The position numbers were made by a program, and so were the translations under genes. 44,019 nt of DNA, from NCBI GenBank assembly GCA_051867815.1, contig JBJDZD010000080.1:1-44019 (forward strand), read 5' to 3'. Positions 1-8,212 of the stretch are shown in pieces; position 1 is the stretch's first letter, and every line of letters begins with the position of its first letter. The notes beneath the pieces are model-generated. The model made no database searches, was not told where the DNA came from, and worked only from the letters and a program-made list of their open reading frames with translations. Source of the DNA: CAG-390 sp051867815. Its GTDB lineage: Bacteria; Bacillota; Clostridia; Oscillospirales; CAG-272.

Positions 1-1
1 T

Positions 2-388
2 CTGGAACTTGCAGTCAAGGCCGAGATCGGATGCAAGGTTCGCTCCATCGAGCTGAATCTGCCCCAGCGTTGCGCGGCCCATATCGCATCCGCGCAGGAC
101 CTCTCCGAGTCCGTTTGTGTCGGTAAGGCAGCCGTTAAGGCCGCCGCAGAGGGACTTTCACGCGAAATGATGCTCATCGTTCGCGGCGAGGGCGAGGAGT
201 ATTCCTACACCATCGGTCACTCCGATGTTTCTGCCATTGCAAACAAAATCAAGACCGTGTTCCCCGAGTTCATTAACGACGCGGGCAACGACGTTACCGA
301 TGAATGTTGCCGCTACCTGCTCCCCCTCATTGCAGGCGAGGCAAGCCCCGAATACTATCAGGGTATTCCCGACTTTTTGGTGATATAA
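2..388 (+). CDS. 6-phosphofructokinase, PPi-type, C-terminal part (partial)
   Basis: Only the last 128 codons are present; the 5' part lies outside the window. The product phosphorylates fructose 6-phosphate in glycolysis. The segment PQRCAAHIAS, followed by a GKAAVKAAAEG helix and the ending CCRYLLPLIAGEASPEYYQG, matches my recollection of the C-terminus of the long clostridial phosphofructokinases that group with pyrophosphate-dependent enzymes. The phosphate-donor residues (GGDD versus GGDG region) are not in the window, so ATP versus PPi use cannot be decided here. The stop codon lies 1 nt before the next ATG, so the SDR gene is very probably co-transcribed and translationally coupled. 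Family assignment is fairly sure; donor specificity is inferred from clade resemblance. Confidence 0.82.
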   Translation: MELAVKAEIGCKVRSIELNLPQRCAAHIASAQDLSESVCVGKAAVKAAAEGLSREMMLIVRGEGEEYSYTIGHSDVSAIANKIKTVFPEFINDAGNDVTDECCRYLLPLIAGEASPEYYQGIPDFLVI

Positions 389-389
389 G

Positions 390-1166
390 ATGGAAAACAA
401 GAAGAGGATTGCAGTTATAACCGGCGCATCTTCCGGTATGGGACGTGAATTTGCTCTCCGCATTGACGGTGAGGAAAAGTTTGACGAGGTATGGCTTATC
501 GCGCGCAGAGCGGAGAAGCTTGAAGAGATTGCAAAGTCCTGCAAGAACCGGGCGCGCGTCATCCCCATGGACCTCTCAAAGCCCGAGTCGTGGGCTGAAT
601 ACAAGCATATGCTCGAAGAAGAAAACTGCGACGTTGCGGTGTTGGTTAACGCCGCGGGCTTCGGTCACTTCGGCGGATTCCTTGAAATGGAGCTGGACAA
701 ACAGCTTGCCATGATCGACCTCAACGACAAGGCGCTCATAGCGATGACCTACCACACGCTGGCGCACATGTCGGACGGCGGCAGGATCTACGAGTTAGGT
801 TCGCTTTCCTCCTTCCAGCCCGTGCCCTTTATCAACGTTTACGGTGCATCAAAGGCGCTCGTGCTTTCGTTTTCCCGCTCTCTCAACCGTGAGCTTAAGT
901 CTGCAAAGCGGGATATCCGCGTAATGGCGGTCTGCCCCGGTTGGGTGCTTACCGAGTTCTTCGATACTGCGGTACACGATAATACCATCAGCTATTATAA
1001 CCGCTATTACACAGCCGAGCAGGTCATCACTCGCGCTCTGCGCGATATGAAAAAGCGCAAGGACGTTTCAATCTGCGGCTTTCCCGTGAGAATGCAGGTG
1101 CTCGGAGTGAAGCTCTTGCCGCATAAAACGGTTATGAACGTCTGGTGCAAGCAGCAGAAGAAGTAA
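390..1166 (+). CDS. Short-chain dehydrogenase/reductase (SDR) family oxidoreductase
   Basis: A classical SDR of 258 residues, likely an NAD(P)H-dependent cytosolic oxidoreductase of unknown substrate. The N-terminal Rossmann strand carries the cofactor loop TGASSGMG (residues 11-18), an NAAG-type motif follows near residue 89, the catalytic serine lies in GSLSS (about 138-141), and the Y-x3-K dyad is Y151/K155 in YGASK. CPGW, which follows the catalytic helix, is typical of the family. The start is the ATG 1 nt after the phosphofructokinase stop; only a weak GGTGATA lies upstream, which fits coupling. A strong hairpin terminator follows, ending the operon. Pairing with a glycolytic gene does not identify the substrate. 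Confidence 0.88.
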   Translation: MENKKRIAVITGASSGMGREFALRIDGEEKFDEVWLIARRAEKLEEIAKSCKNRARVIPMDLSKPESWAEYKHMLEEENCDVAVLVNAAGFGHFGGFLEMELDKQLAMIDLNDKALIAMTYHTLAHMSDGGRIYELGSLSSFQPVPFINVYGASKALVLSFSRSLNRELKSAKRDIRVMAVCPGWVLTEFFDTAVHDNTISYYNRYYTAEQVITRALRDMKKRKDVSICGFPVRMQVLGVKLLPHKTVMNVWCKQQKK

Positions 1167-1180
1167 TCTAAACTGAAAAA

Positions 1181-1210
1181 CGGAGATGCCGCATGGCGTC
1201 TCCGCTTTTT
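1181..1210 (+). terminator. Rho-independent terminator after the SDR gene
   Basis: A 10-bp stem (CGGAGATGCC at 1181-1190 with GGCGTCTCCG at 1195-1204, one G-T pair), loop GCAT, then CTTTTT. It lies 15 nt past the SDR stop. Confidence 0.85.
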
Positions 1211-1218
1211 AATTTATA

Positions 1219-1249
1219 TTGGCATTATTTGTTTTCCCTTGGGTATACT
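1219..1249 (+). promoter_or_regulatory. Candidate sigma-A promoter of enolase
   Basis: TTGGCA (1219-1224) and TATACT (1244-1249) are separated by 19 bp, longer than the optimal 17, upstream of the enolase ribosome binding site. It sits after the SDR terminator, where a promoter is needed. The long spacer lowers confidence. Confidence 0.45.
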
Positions 1250-1272
1250 AAAAGAAAAAAGGAGCTTGAGTA

Positions 1273-2580
1273 ATGAACAAACCAATCATAGAAAGAGTGA
1301 GCGCGAGGGAGATAATCGACTCGCGCGGAAATCCAACGGTCGAGGCGACAGTAATCTTGCGCGACGGAAGCGTTGGAAGGGCGAGCGTGCCGTCGGGGGC
1401 GTCTACGGGCATATATGAGGCGCACGAAAAGCGCGACGGCGAGGCGGAGCGCTTTGGCGGAAAAGGAGTTCAAGGCGCGGTTGAGGGGATAAAGACGGAG
1501 ATCTGTGCCGCGCTTGAGGGCGTCAGCGCCGCAAAGCAGAGCGAGGTTGACCGCATCATGCGCGAGCTTGACGGCACACAGGAGAAAAAGCGGCTCGGTG
1601 CAAACGCCTTGCTCGCCGTGTCGCTCGCCAACTGTCGAGCCGCGGCGGCGTTTTGCGGAAAGCCGGTCTGGCAGTACCTCGGCGGCTCGAGGGCAGGGCG
1701 ATTGCCGGTGCCCATGTTCAATATCCTCAACGGCGGCGCGCATGCTTCAAATAACGTCGACATTCAGGAATTCATGATAATGCCCGTGGGTGCAGGGAGC
1801 TTCGCCGAGGCGATGCAGATCGGATGTGAGGTCTATCACAAGCTCGGCAAGCTTCTCAAGTCGTTGAAGCTCTCGACCGCCGTAGGCGACGAGGGCGGTT
1901 TCGCGCCCGATCTTGACAGCGACACGGCGGCGCTTGATCTTATCTGTCAGGCGATCTGCGATGCCGGCTATAATTCAGGTAAGGTCAAGATCGCGCTTGA
2001 CGTTGCGGCAAGCGAATGGTACGATGTCAGCGCAAATCACTATAAATGCCCGAAAAGCGGCAAAAGTTATGATACCGAAGGTATGATAGGTTTTTGGGAA
2101 ACGCTCCTGACGCGTTATCCGATAAGATCCATCGAGGACGGGCTTGACCAGCGCGATTTTGAAGGCTGGCGCGTGATGACCGAGCGCCTCGGCAAGAAGG
2201 CCATGCTCGTTGGCGACGATTTCTTCGTCACCAACCCGGTGAGGGTGCAGAGGGGCATCGAGGAGGGCGCGGCAAACGCGGTGCTTATCAAGCCGAACCA
2301 GATAGGAACGCTGAGTGAAACCATTCGGGTTTGCGAAATGGCGACTGCATCGGGCTACGACATCATCATGTCCCACCGCTCGGGCGAAACGGAGGACTCG
2401 ACCCTTGCCGACCTTGCCGTGGCGCTCGGAGCACCGTTTATCAAATCCGGCGCACCCTGCCGAAGCGAGAGACTTGCCAAGTATAATCGCCTGCTCTGCA
2501 TCGAGGAAGCACTCGGCGCGTCCGCATGCTACGGCTCTGCAAGAGTGCAGAGAAAACCTGACGAAGCGGTGTTGGTTTGA
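1273..2580 (+). CDS. eno: Enolase (phosphopyruvate hydratase)
   Basis: Cytosolic glycolytic enzyme converting 2-phosphoglycerate to phosphoenolpyruvate; 435 residues, normal length for bacterial enolase. Visible landmarks are the N-terminal REIIDSRGNPTVE, the mobile loop VPSGASTG, GDEGGFAP, the signature VLIKPNQIGT with catalytic lysine K340, and MSHRSGETEDS containing H368-R369-S370. The start is the ATG preceded by AAAGGAG about 9 nt upstream. The gene is monocistronic, flanked by an upstream terminator and a strong terminator just after its stop. The N-terminus matches the family without extension. Assignment is essentially certain. Confidence 0.97.
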   Translation: MNKPIIERVSAREIIDSRGNPTVEATVILRDGSVGRASVPSGASTGIYEAHEKRDGEAERFGGKGVQGAVEGIKTEICAALEGVSAAKQSEVDRIMRELDGTQEKKRLGANALLAVSLANCRAAAAFCGKPVWQYLGGSRAGRLPVPMFNILNGGAHASNNVDIQEFMIMPVGAGSFAEAMQIGCEVYHKLGKLLKSLKLSTAVGDEGGFAPDLDSDTAALDLICQAICDAGYNSGKVKIALDVAASEWYDVSANHYKCPKSGKSYDTEGMIGFWETLLTRYPIRSIEDGLDQRDFEGWRVMTERLGKKAMLVGDDFFVTNPVRVQRGIEEGAANAVLIKPNQIGTLSETIRVCEMATASGYDIIMSHRSGETEDSTLADLAVALGAPFIKSGAPCRSERLAKYNRLLCIEEALGASACYGSARVQRKPDEAVLV

Positions 2581-2589
2581 GAAAAGTCA

Positions 2590-2630
2590 CGGGCTGTTGC
2601 CAAAATCAACAGCCCGCGTTATTTATTTTT
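2590..2630. terminator. Terminator between convergent eno and pgsA
   Basis: A 10-bp stem CGGGCTGTTG (2590-2599) with CAACAGCCCG (2607-2616), then CGTTATTTATTTTT on the + strand. It terminates eno and, because pgsA ends at 2623 on the opposite strand, probably also blocks pgsA readthrough. Confidence 0.8.
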
Positions 2631-3249
2631 CGCAATCAAGGCATCCCCAATAGGCGGATAGGTAGTTGATGCCCGACCAGACCGTGAACACGGTCATAAC
2701 GGCAGAGCAAGCTATCGTGGCAGGTGGACAGGTGCTCAAAAACTCGGGCAGGGTGACGCCGCAGTTCTCGATGATGCCGTAAATCGCAGGCTCTCCGAGC
2801 ATGACGGAGATGGCGACGATCTGCGAGACCGTTTTTATCTTGCCGAGCCGGTTTGCGGCTATGACAACACCCGACGAAGAGCTTACGACGAGCCTTATCG
2901 ATGTCACGGCAAATTCGCGGAAGATAACGATGAGCACGACCCAGAAAAGCCAGCTCTTGAGATGCTCGTAGCGATAGAGAATGGCGAGGAGCGTGCCGAG
3001 CACGAGAAATTTGTCAGCAAGCGGATCGAGGAACTTACCGAAATCCGTGATAAGATTGTATTTTCGTGCAATTTTGCCGTCGATCATGTCCGTGATCGAA
3101 GCGGCAAGGAAGATTACGAGAGCGACGATGGCGGTCAGCTCCGGCGCAAGCCACGCCTCGGGAATGAGGACGGCGGCAATGCAGAGCGGCACCATGCACA
3201 TGCGCATGACTGTCAGCTTATTGGGGAGATTCATTTTTTTCTTGCTCAT
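2623..3249 (-). CDS. pgsA: CDP-diacylglycerol--glycerol-3-phosphate 3-phosphatidyltransferase
   Basis: Integral membrane enzyme making phosphatidylglycerophosphate, the committed step toward phosphatidylglycerol and cardiolipin. The protein is 208 residues with several hydrophobic helices. The CDP-alcohol phosphatidyltransferase motif is complete: D54-x2-D57-G58-x2-A61-R62-x8-G71-x3-D75-x3-D79. The chosen start (MSKKKMNLPN) is preceded by TGAGG 6-8 nt upstream and begins 8 nt after the rimO stop; a longer in-frame start inside rimO lacks a ribosome binding site. It is the last gene of the aminotransferase-trpS-rimO-pgsA operon; rimO directly upstream of pgsA is a common Firmicutes arrangement. 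Confidence 0.94.
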   Translation of the reverse strand: MSKKKMNLPNKLTVMRMCMVPLCIAAVLIPEAWLAPELTAIVALVIFLAASITDMIDGKIARKYNLITDFGKFLDPLADKFLVLGTLLAILYRYEHLKSWLFWVVLIVIFREFAVTSIRLVVSSSSGVVIAANRLGKIKTVSQIVAISVMLGEPAIYGIIENCGVTLPEFLSTCPPATIACSAVMTVFTVWSGINYLSAYWGCLDCEK

Positions 3250-3257
3250 GACGAACC

Positions 3258-4595
3258 TCAATTTTCGGGAATGAGAAGTGCCGTGCCGCAAAGATCGTAG
3301 TCGATAACCTCCTCGATCTTCACGTTCACGTAGCTTCCGGGAGCTACGCGACGGCGTGCGCGGAAGTAGACCTTGCCGTCGATCTCCGGCGCATCGGCAT
3401 CACCTCTGCCGAAATGCATTTCGGAAACGGGGTCGAAGTCCTCTGTCAGCACGCGGATGGTCTTGCCGATCATGGCCTCGTTCTTTCTTTCCATTATCGA
3501 ATACTGCGTTTGCATGATGATGTCGGCGCGGTCGAGCTTGAGTTGCTCGTCGATCTGATCGGGGAAGGAGGCGGCAGGCGTGCCCTCCTCGGCAGAGTAG
3601 GGGAACGCGCCGAGACGGTCAAACTCTGCTTCCTTTATGAACTCGCAAAGCGCGACGAAATCCTCCTCGGTCTCGCCGGGGAAGCCGACGATGACGGTTG
3701 AGCGCAGGATGATACCCGGCACCTTTTCGCGCAGTTTTTTGACGGCGGAGCGTACTGCTTCCTCGCCGCCGTGGCGGTTCATGCGGCGCAGGACGTCGTC
3801 CACGACATGCTGTACGGGAATGTCAATATACTTGATGATGCGGTCGTTTTCCGCTATGACCCGGCAAAGCTCGTCCGTTATCTTATCGGGATAGCAGTAA
3901 AGAAGGCGGTAGCGAACCGTTTTGGTTGCCGCAAGAAGCTCACGAAGCAGGCGAGCAAGCGAATATTCGCCGTAGAGGTCAAGCCCGTAGCGAGTGGTGT
4001 CTTGCGCAATTATGACGATCTCCTTTGCGCCCAGCTCTTCAAGTCCGACGGCTTCCTTTACCACATCCTCGATGGGGCGGCTCCTGAATCTGCCGCGAAT
4101 ATAGGGAATGGCGCAGTAGGTGCATCTGTTGTCGCATCCCTCGGCGATCTTCAGGTAGGACCAATGTGCCGGAGTGGTCAGCACGCGGTCGCCGCCCAAC
4201 TCGACGGTGTCCTTATCGAGGAACGAGGAATATCCGCGGCCGTTCTCTTCAACGGATCTGACGGCTTGTACTATCTTGTGTATCGAGCCGACGCCGAGGA
4301 CGGCATCGATCTCCGGAAATTCCTCAAGCACCGCCTCGCGGTAGCGCTCGGTCATACATCCGGTGACGATTATGCCCTTAAGGCCGTTATTTTCTTTGAG
4401 CCATGCAATGTCGAGAATATTGTCGATGGCTTCCTTTTTTGCCGACTCAATAAAGGCGCAGGTGTTGATGACGATGATATCCGCTTCTGTCTCGTCGGGC
4501 GTGATCTCATAGCCTGCGTTCATAAGCTCGTGCAGCATTACCTCGGTGTCAAGCTGATTTTTCGGACAGCCGAGTGAAACAAATCCTATTTTCAT
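3258..4595 (-). CDS. rimO: Ribosomal protein S12 methylthiotransferase RimO
   Basis: Radical-SAM enzyme that beta-methylthiolates an aspartate of ribosomal protein S12. The 445-residue protein shows all three expected regions: an N-terminal UPF0004 domain with cluster ligands C10, C46 and C80; a radical-SAM core with C154-x3-C158-x2-C161 (EGCDNRCTYCAIP); and a C-terminal TRAM domain ending VNVKIEEVIDYDLCGTAL. The opening VSLGCPKNQLDTE marks RimO rather than the tRNA enzyme MiaB. Its ATG overlaps the trpS stop as ATGA, so translation is coupled to trpS. Confidence 0.95.
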   Translation of the reverse strand: MKIGFVSLGCPKNQLDTEVMLHELMNAGYEITPDETEADIIVINTCAFIESAKKEAIDNILDIAWLKENNGLKGIIVTGCMTERYREAVLEEFPEIDAVLGVGSIHKIVQAVRSVEENGRGYSSFLDKDTVELGGDRVLTTPAHWSYLKIAEGCDNRCTYCAIPYIRGRFRSRPIEDVVKEAVGLEELGAKEIVIIAQDTTRYGLDLYGEYSLARLLRELLAATKTVRYRLLYCYPDKITDELCRVIAENDRIIKYIDIPVQHVVDDVLRRMNRHGGEEAVRSAVKKLREKVPGIILRSTVIVGFPGETEEDFVALCEFIKEAEFDRLGAFPYSAEEGTPAASFPDQIDEQLKLDRADIIMQTQYSIMERKNEAMIGKTIRVLTEDFDPVSEMHFGRGDADAPEIDGKVYFRARRRVAPGSYVNVKIEEVIDYDLCGTALLIPEN

Positions 4596-5593
4596 AAATT
4601 AACAAACCCCAATTTGCGGCGGACTTTGGAAAGTGTTTTACGGGCATAGTATGATGCCTCGTCCGCGCCCTTCTTCATTACTTCTTCAAGATATGCCTTA
4701 TCGGCGAGTATGCGGCGATATTCCTCCTGAACGGGGATGAGCTTTTCACAGCAGGCCTGACCGACAGCGGTCTTGAATTCGCCGTAGCCTCGGCCGTCGA
4801 ACTCGCGGACGGCTTCTTCTACGGACTTGCCGGAGAAGCAGGAATAAATGGTCAAAAGGTTGCTCACACCCGGCTTGTTTTCGGGGTCAAAGACGATAGA
4901 GGCGTCCGAATCCGTGACGGCGCGCTTGAATTTTCGCATGATGGTATCGGGATCGTCGAGGATGCGGACGACGGCGTTTTCGTTTTCGTCCGATTTGCTC
5001 ATCTTCTGTGTCGGCTCGACGAGCGACATTATCTTTGCGCCCGACTTTGCTATGATCGGCTCGGGCATGGTAAAGGTGTCGGGGTAGAGCTGATTGAAGC
5101 GGTCAACTATGTTGCGCGCAAGCTCCAGATGCTGCTTCTGGTCGTGGCCTATCGGTACGACGTTGGTTTGATAGAGGAGGATATCCGCCGCCATGAGAAC
5201 GGGATAGGTGAAAAGGCCGGCGTTGATGTTGTCGGCGTGCTTTTGGCTCTTGTCCTTGAACTGAGTCATGCGCGAAAGCTCACCGAACATGGTAAAGCAT
5301 CCGAGTATCCAAGCCATTTCCGTGTGTGCCGGAACGTGGGATTGAACGTAGAGCGTGTTCTTTTCGGGGTCGAGACCGCAGGCAATGTAGAGTGCGAGGG
5401 TCTCGTAGGTGCGGCGGCGAAGCTCAGCCGGCACCTGGCGGACGGTGATCGCATGCTGATCGACCACGCAGTAGAAGCATTTGTACTGCTCCGAGTAAAT
5501 GGGAAAATTCTTAATTGCCCCAAGATAGTTTCCTATGGTAAGGTTTCCGCTCGGCTGAACGCCGGAGTAGGAAACGGGTCTGTTGTCTGTCAT
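4592..5593 (-). CDS. trpS: Tryptophanyl-tRNA synthetase
   Basis: Class I aminoacyl-tRNA synthetase charging tRNA-Trp; 333 residues, the usual bacterial size. The N-terminus has SGVQPSGNLTIGNYLG with the HIGH-equivalent TIGN (residues 19-22). The KMSKS loop is exact at K197-S201. The conserved segment VPIGHDQKQHLELARNI is present. It lies 21 nt downstream of the aminotransferase stop and overlaps rimO by 4 nt, so it is the second gene of a four-gene operon. No T-box leader is seen in the operon leader, so tryptophan-responsive control is not evident. Confidence 0.96.
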   Translation of the reverse strand: MTDNRPVSYSGVQPSGNLTIGNYLGAIKNFPIYSEQYKCFYCVVDQHAITVRQVPAELRRRTYETLALYIACGLDPEKNTLYVQSHVPAHTEMAWILGCFTMFGELSRMTQFKDKSQKHADNINAGLFTYPVLMAADILLYQTNVVPIGHDQKQHLELARNIVDRFNQLYPDTFTMPEPIIAKSGAKIMSLVEPTQKMSKSDENENAVVRILDDPDTIMRKFKRAVTDSDASIVFDPENKPGVSNLLTIYSCFSGKSVEEAVREFDGRGYGEFKTAVGQACCEKLIPVQEEYRRILADKAYLEEVMKKGADEASYYARKTLSKVRRKLGFVNL

Positions 5594-5614
5594 GATAAAA
5601 CCTCTGTTTGTAAG

Positions 5615-6847
5615 TTATTTAAGCTCGGCAAGCATTTCGCGCGCAACCTCGCCGAGTATGACACAGCCGCGCTCGATCTGCTCGTCGGACGGTGTTGAAT
5701 AATTGAAGCGGACGGAATTTGACTTGCCGTTCTCATCGGGGCAGAAAGCCGTGCCGGGAACGACTGCAAGCTTTTTCTTTAAGCACCGCGCAACGAATTC
5801 GGTCATGTCGATGCCGTCGGGAAGCGTGCACCAGACAAAGAGGCCGCCCTCGGGGCGCGTGAACTTGAAGGACACCGGCAGATTCTCGTCAAGCCCCTTC
5901 ATCATTATTGCGCATTTGCGGCGATAGATCGAGCGTATCATATCGATGTGACCGTCAATGTCGCGCTCGGTGACGAAGCGGTGGCAGAGCATCTGGAAGA
6001 GCTGATTGGTATGCACGTCCTCGACCTGCTTTGCAACGACCAGCTTCTGCATCAGAACCTCGGGGCCGGTTATATATCCTACGCGCATTCCTGCGGAGAG
6101 GATTTTGGAAAAGGACGAGCAATAGAGAACAAGACCTTCCGTGTCCATGCTCTTTATTGTCGGGATCTCCTCGCCGGCAAAGCGAAGTTCGCCGTAGGGG
6201 TTGTCCTCAAGGATAACGAGGCTGTATTTAAGTGCGATCTCGTATATTTTCTTGCGGACGGCAAGAGTGGTGGTAATACCTGCCGGATTGTGGAAGGTCG
6301 GGATGAGATAGAGCATCTTGATGCGGTTCTCACCGGCGCGGTCCGCCGCGAGTACGGATTCGAGAATGTCGGTGTCGATGCCGTCGTCTGTGAGCGGTAT
6401 GCCCTTGGTGACGGCACCGTTTGAGCGGAAGGCGTTGAGCGCACCGATGAAGGACGGATCCTCACAAAGCACGATGTCACCCTCGTTGCAAAGCACCTTG
6501 CAGGAAAGTTCTATGCCCTGATTGCCGCCGCTGACGATGAGGGTCATATCGTTGTATTTGTCGCCGTTTGAAACCGATGCTCCGATTGAGAATTTCTCCT
6601 TGAGCCTTTTGTTGACGGCCTCGCGCAGGGGCGCATAGCCCTCGGTGGTGCCGTACTGAAGCGCCTTGACCGGTTCGTTTGCAAAGATATCCGCCGTGAT
6701 TTCGGCAAGAGCCTCGACGGGGAAGGACTCGGCGGCCGGATTGCCTGCCGCAAAGGCAATTATGGACGGGTCGGAAAGCGACTTGAATATTTCTCTGATA
6801 GCCGAGGGCTTGAGCGCCGCCAGCTTGTTTGATATGCGATATTCCAT
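5615..6847 (-). CDS. PLP-dependent aminotransferase, class I/II (LysN/2-aminoadipate-type)
   Basis: A 410-residue fold-type I aminotransferase that uses pyridoxal phosphate to move amino groups between an amino acid and a 2-oxo acid. The Schiff-base lysine is K248 in SSFSKILSAGMRVGY; the N-terminal AFAAGNPAAESFP and the LIPTFHNPAG and EDNPYGELR motifs place it with the LysN/MocR-like branch (2-aminoadipate, aromatic or branched-chain substrates). There is no GntR DNA-binding domain, so it is the enzyme alone. The start has GAGGAG 7 nt upstream. It is first in the operon with trpS, rimO and pgsA. A perfect 18-bp palindrome in its leader suggests dedicated control. Substrate not determinable from sequence. 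Confidence 0.9.
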   Translation of the reverse strand: MEYRISNKLAALKPSAIREIFKSLSDPSIIAFAAGNPAAESFPVEALAEITADIFANEPVKALQYGTTEGYAPLREAVNKRLKEKFSIGASVSNGDKYNDMTLIVSGGNQGIELSCKVLCNEGDIVLCEDPSFIGALNAFRSNGAVTKGIPLTDDGIDTDILESVLAADRAGENRIKMLYLIPTFHNPAGITTTLAVRKKIYEIALKYSLVILEDNPYGELRFAGEEIPTIKSMDTEGLVLYCSSFSKILSAGMRVGYITGPEVLMQKLVVAKQVEDVHTNQLFQMLCHRFVTERDIDGHIDMIRSIYRRKCAIMMKGLDENLPVSFKFTRPEGGLFVWCTLPDGIDMTEFVARCLKKKLAVVPGTAFCPDENGKSNSVRFNYSTPSDEQIERGCVILGEVAREMLAELK

Positions 6848-6863
6848 GGTTTTCTCCTCGTTG

Positions 6864-6881
6864 GTTTACATATATGTAAAC
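6864..6881. promoter_or_regulatory. 18-bp perfect palindrome (operator candidate) in the aminotransferase leader
   Basis: GTTTACATATATGTAAAC is self-complementary over all 18 bases. It lies between the predicted -10 (6904-6909) and the ribosome binding site, in the early transcribed region. This is the size and symmetry of a dimeric repressor site. The regulator is not encoded in the window. Confidence 0.55.
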
Positions 6882-6903
6882 ATGAAATAATTATCTATAA
6901 TAT

Positions 6904-6932
6904 ATAATACTACAAAACCGCACAAAAGTCAA
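6904..6932 (-). promoter_or_regulatory. Sigma-A promoter of the aminotransferase-trpS-rimO-pgsA operon
   Basis: On the minus strand TTGACT (6932-6927), a 17-bp spacer and TATTAT (6909-6904), about 57 nt upstream of the aminotransferase start. Confidence 0.7.
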
Positions 6933-6986
6933 GAGCTTGTGCTGTTTTTAATTCTCCCACGCGCCAAGCTTTTTTTCTCATTCCCA

Positions 6987-7015
6987 TTGACACCGCGCCT
7001 TTATTGTGATACAAT
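6987..7015 (+). promoter_or_regulatory. Sigma-A promoter of the Dabb-thyA-folA cluster
   Basis: Consensus TTGACA (6987-6992), a 17-bp spacer, then TACAAT (7010-7015), 32 nt before the first ATG. It is back-to-back with the aminotransferase promoter. Confidence 0.85.
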
Positions 7016-7047
7016 TATGATATAAATAAACATTAAGGAGAAGCATA

Positions 7048-7356
7048 ATGATCAGGCATATAGTTATGTGGAAATTTCTTCCCGGAGCAGGCGGCAAGAG
7101 TCGCGAGGAAAACATTGACGAGGTGAAGCGCCGTCTTTACGCGCTCTATGAGAGCGGAAAGATCGAGGGCTTGCGCCGCATGGAGATAGGCAAGGACATA
7201 TCGGGAACGGACATGTCCTACGACATGGTTCTTCTCACCGAGTTTGATTCCGTGGAAGCGCTGAACAACTACAAGGTATATCCCGACCATGTTGCAATTT
7301 CCGAATTCGTCAAGACCGTGCGCCAAGCGCGCGTAGTCGTTGACCATGAGATCTGA
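7048..7356 (+). CDS. Dabb (dimeric alpha/beta barrel) family protein
   Basis: A 102-residue protein matching the stress-responsive Dabb family: it opens MIRHIVMWKF, and has the central TEFDSVEALNNYKVYPDH segment (family pattern: F-x-s-x-e-a-L-x-x-Y-x-x-hP-x-H) and ends in VVVDHEI. Family members form ferredoxin-like dimeric barrels; many have no known substrate. AAGGAG sits 7 nt before the ATG. It is first in the cluster, 11 nt before thyA. Its role with folate genes is unknown; co-transcription is inferred from spacing. Confidence 0.85.
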   Translation: MIRHIVMWKFLPGAGGKSREENIDEVKRRLYALYESGKIEGLRRMEIGKDISGTDMSYDMVLLTEFDSVEALNNYKVYPDHVAISEFVKTVRQARVVVDHEI

Positions 7357-7367
7357 GGGAGGCAAAA

Positions 7368-8198
7368 ATGAGCAGAGCAGATAAGATATACATTCAAAAC
7401 TGCCTTGATATCCTCGAAAACGGCTACTACGATACCGAGCTTGAGGTTCGTCCCCGTTGGGAGGACGGCACGCCTGCGCACACAGTCAAGAAATTCTGCA
7501 TAACCAACCGCTACGACCTGCGCGAGGAATTCCCCATCATGACCATTCGCAAGACGGCCGTAAAGAATTGCATTGATGAGATTCTCTGGATTTGGCAGAA
7601 GAAGTCAAATAAGATATCCGATCTTCGTTCCCATATCTGGGATGCCTGGGCAGGTGAGGACGGCACCATCGGCAAGGCGTACGGCTATCAGCTGGGTGTA
7701 AAGCATAAGTATAAAGAGGGCGAGTTCGACCAGGTCGACCGTGTCCTTTATGACTTGAAGCACAATCCGGCATCGCGCCGCATCATGACCAATATTTACA
7801 CACACGCCGACCTGCACGAGATGAATCTCTACCCTTGCGCGTATTCGATGACCTTCAACGTCACGGGCAAGTACCTCAACGGCATACTCAATCAGCGCTC
7901 GCAGGACATGCTCACGGCAAATAACTGGAACGTCGTGCAGTATGCAACGCTTCTTTGCATGTTTGCGCAGGTCTCGGGCCTTATCCCCGGCGAGTTCGTC
8001 CACGTTATCGCCGATGCCCATATTTACGACCGCCATATCCCGCTGGTCAAGGAAATGATCACGCGCGAGCAGTTCCCGGCACCCAAATTCAGCCTTAATC
8101 CCGAGATTACGAATTTCTACGACTTCAAGGTTGAGGATGTTATCCTCGAGGACTATCAGGCAAATCCGACCGGATTCAAGATCCCTGTTGCTGTTTGA
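7368..8198 (+). CDS. thyA: Thymidylate synthase (ThyA)
   Basis: Folate-dependent enzyme methylating dUMP to dTMP with 5,10-methylenetetrahydrofolate, producing dihydrofolate. It has 276 residues. The catalytic cysteine is C157 in LYPCAYSMTFNV, a variant of the usual PPCH motif that I associate with clostridial ThyA; NQRSQDMLTANNWNV is the conserved nucleotide/folate-binding segment, and HIYDRHIP the late active-site motif. GAGGGAGG lies upstream of the ATG. It is followed 14 nt later by dihydrofolate reductase, the classic thyA-folA pair that recycles the dihydrofolate made here. Confidence 0.95.
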   Translation: MSRADKIYIQNCLDILENGYYDTELEVRPRWEDGTPAHTVKKFCITNRYDLREEFPIMTIRKTAVKNCIDEILWIWQKKSNKISDLRSHIWDAWAGEDGTIGKAYGYQLGVKHKYKEGEFDQVDRVLYDLKHNPASRRIMTNIYTHADLHEMNLYPCAYSMTFNVTGKYLNGILNQRSQDMLTANNWNVVQYATLLCMFAQVSGLIPGEFVHVIADAHIYDRHIPLVKEMITREQFPAPKFSLNPEITNFYDFKVEDVILEDYQANPTGFKIPVAV

Positions 8199-8212
8199 CA
8201 AACGGTGAAAAA

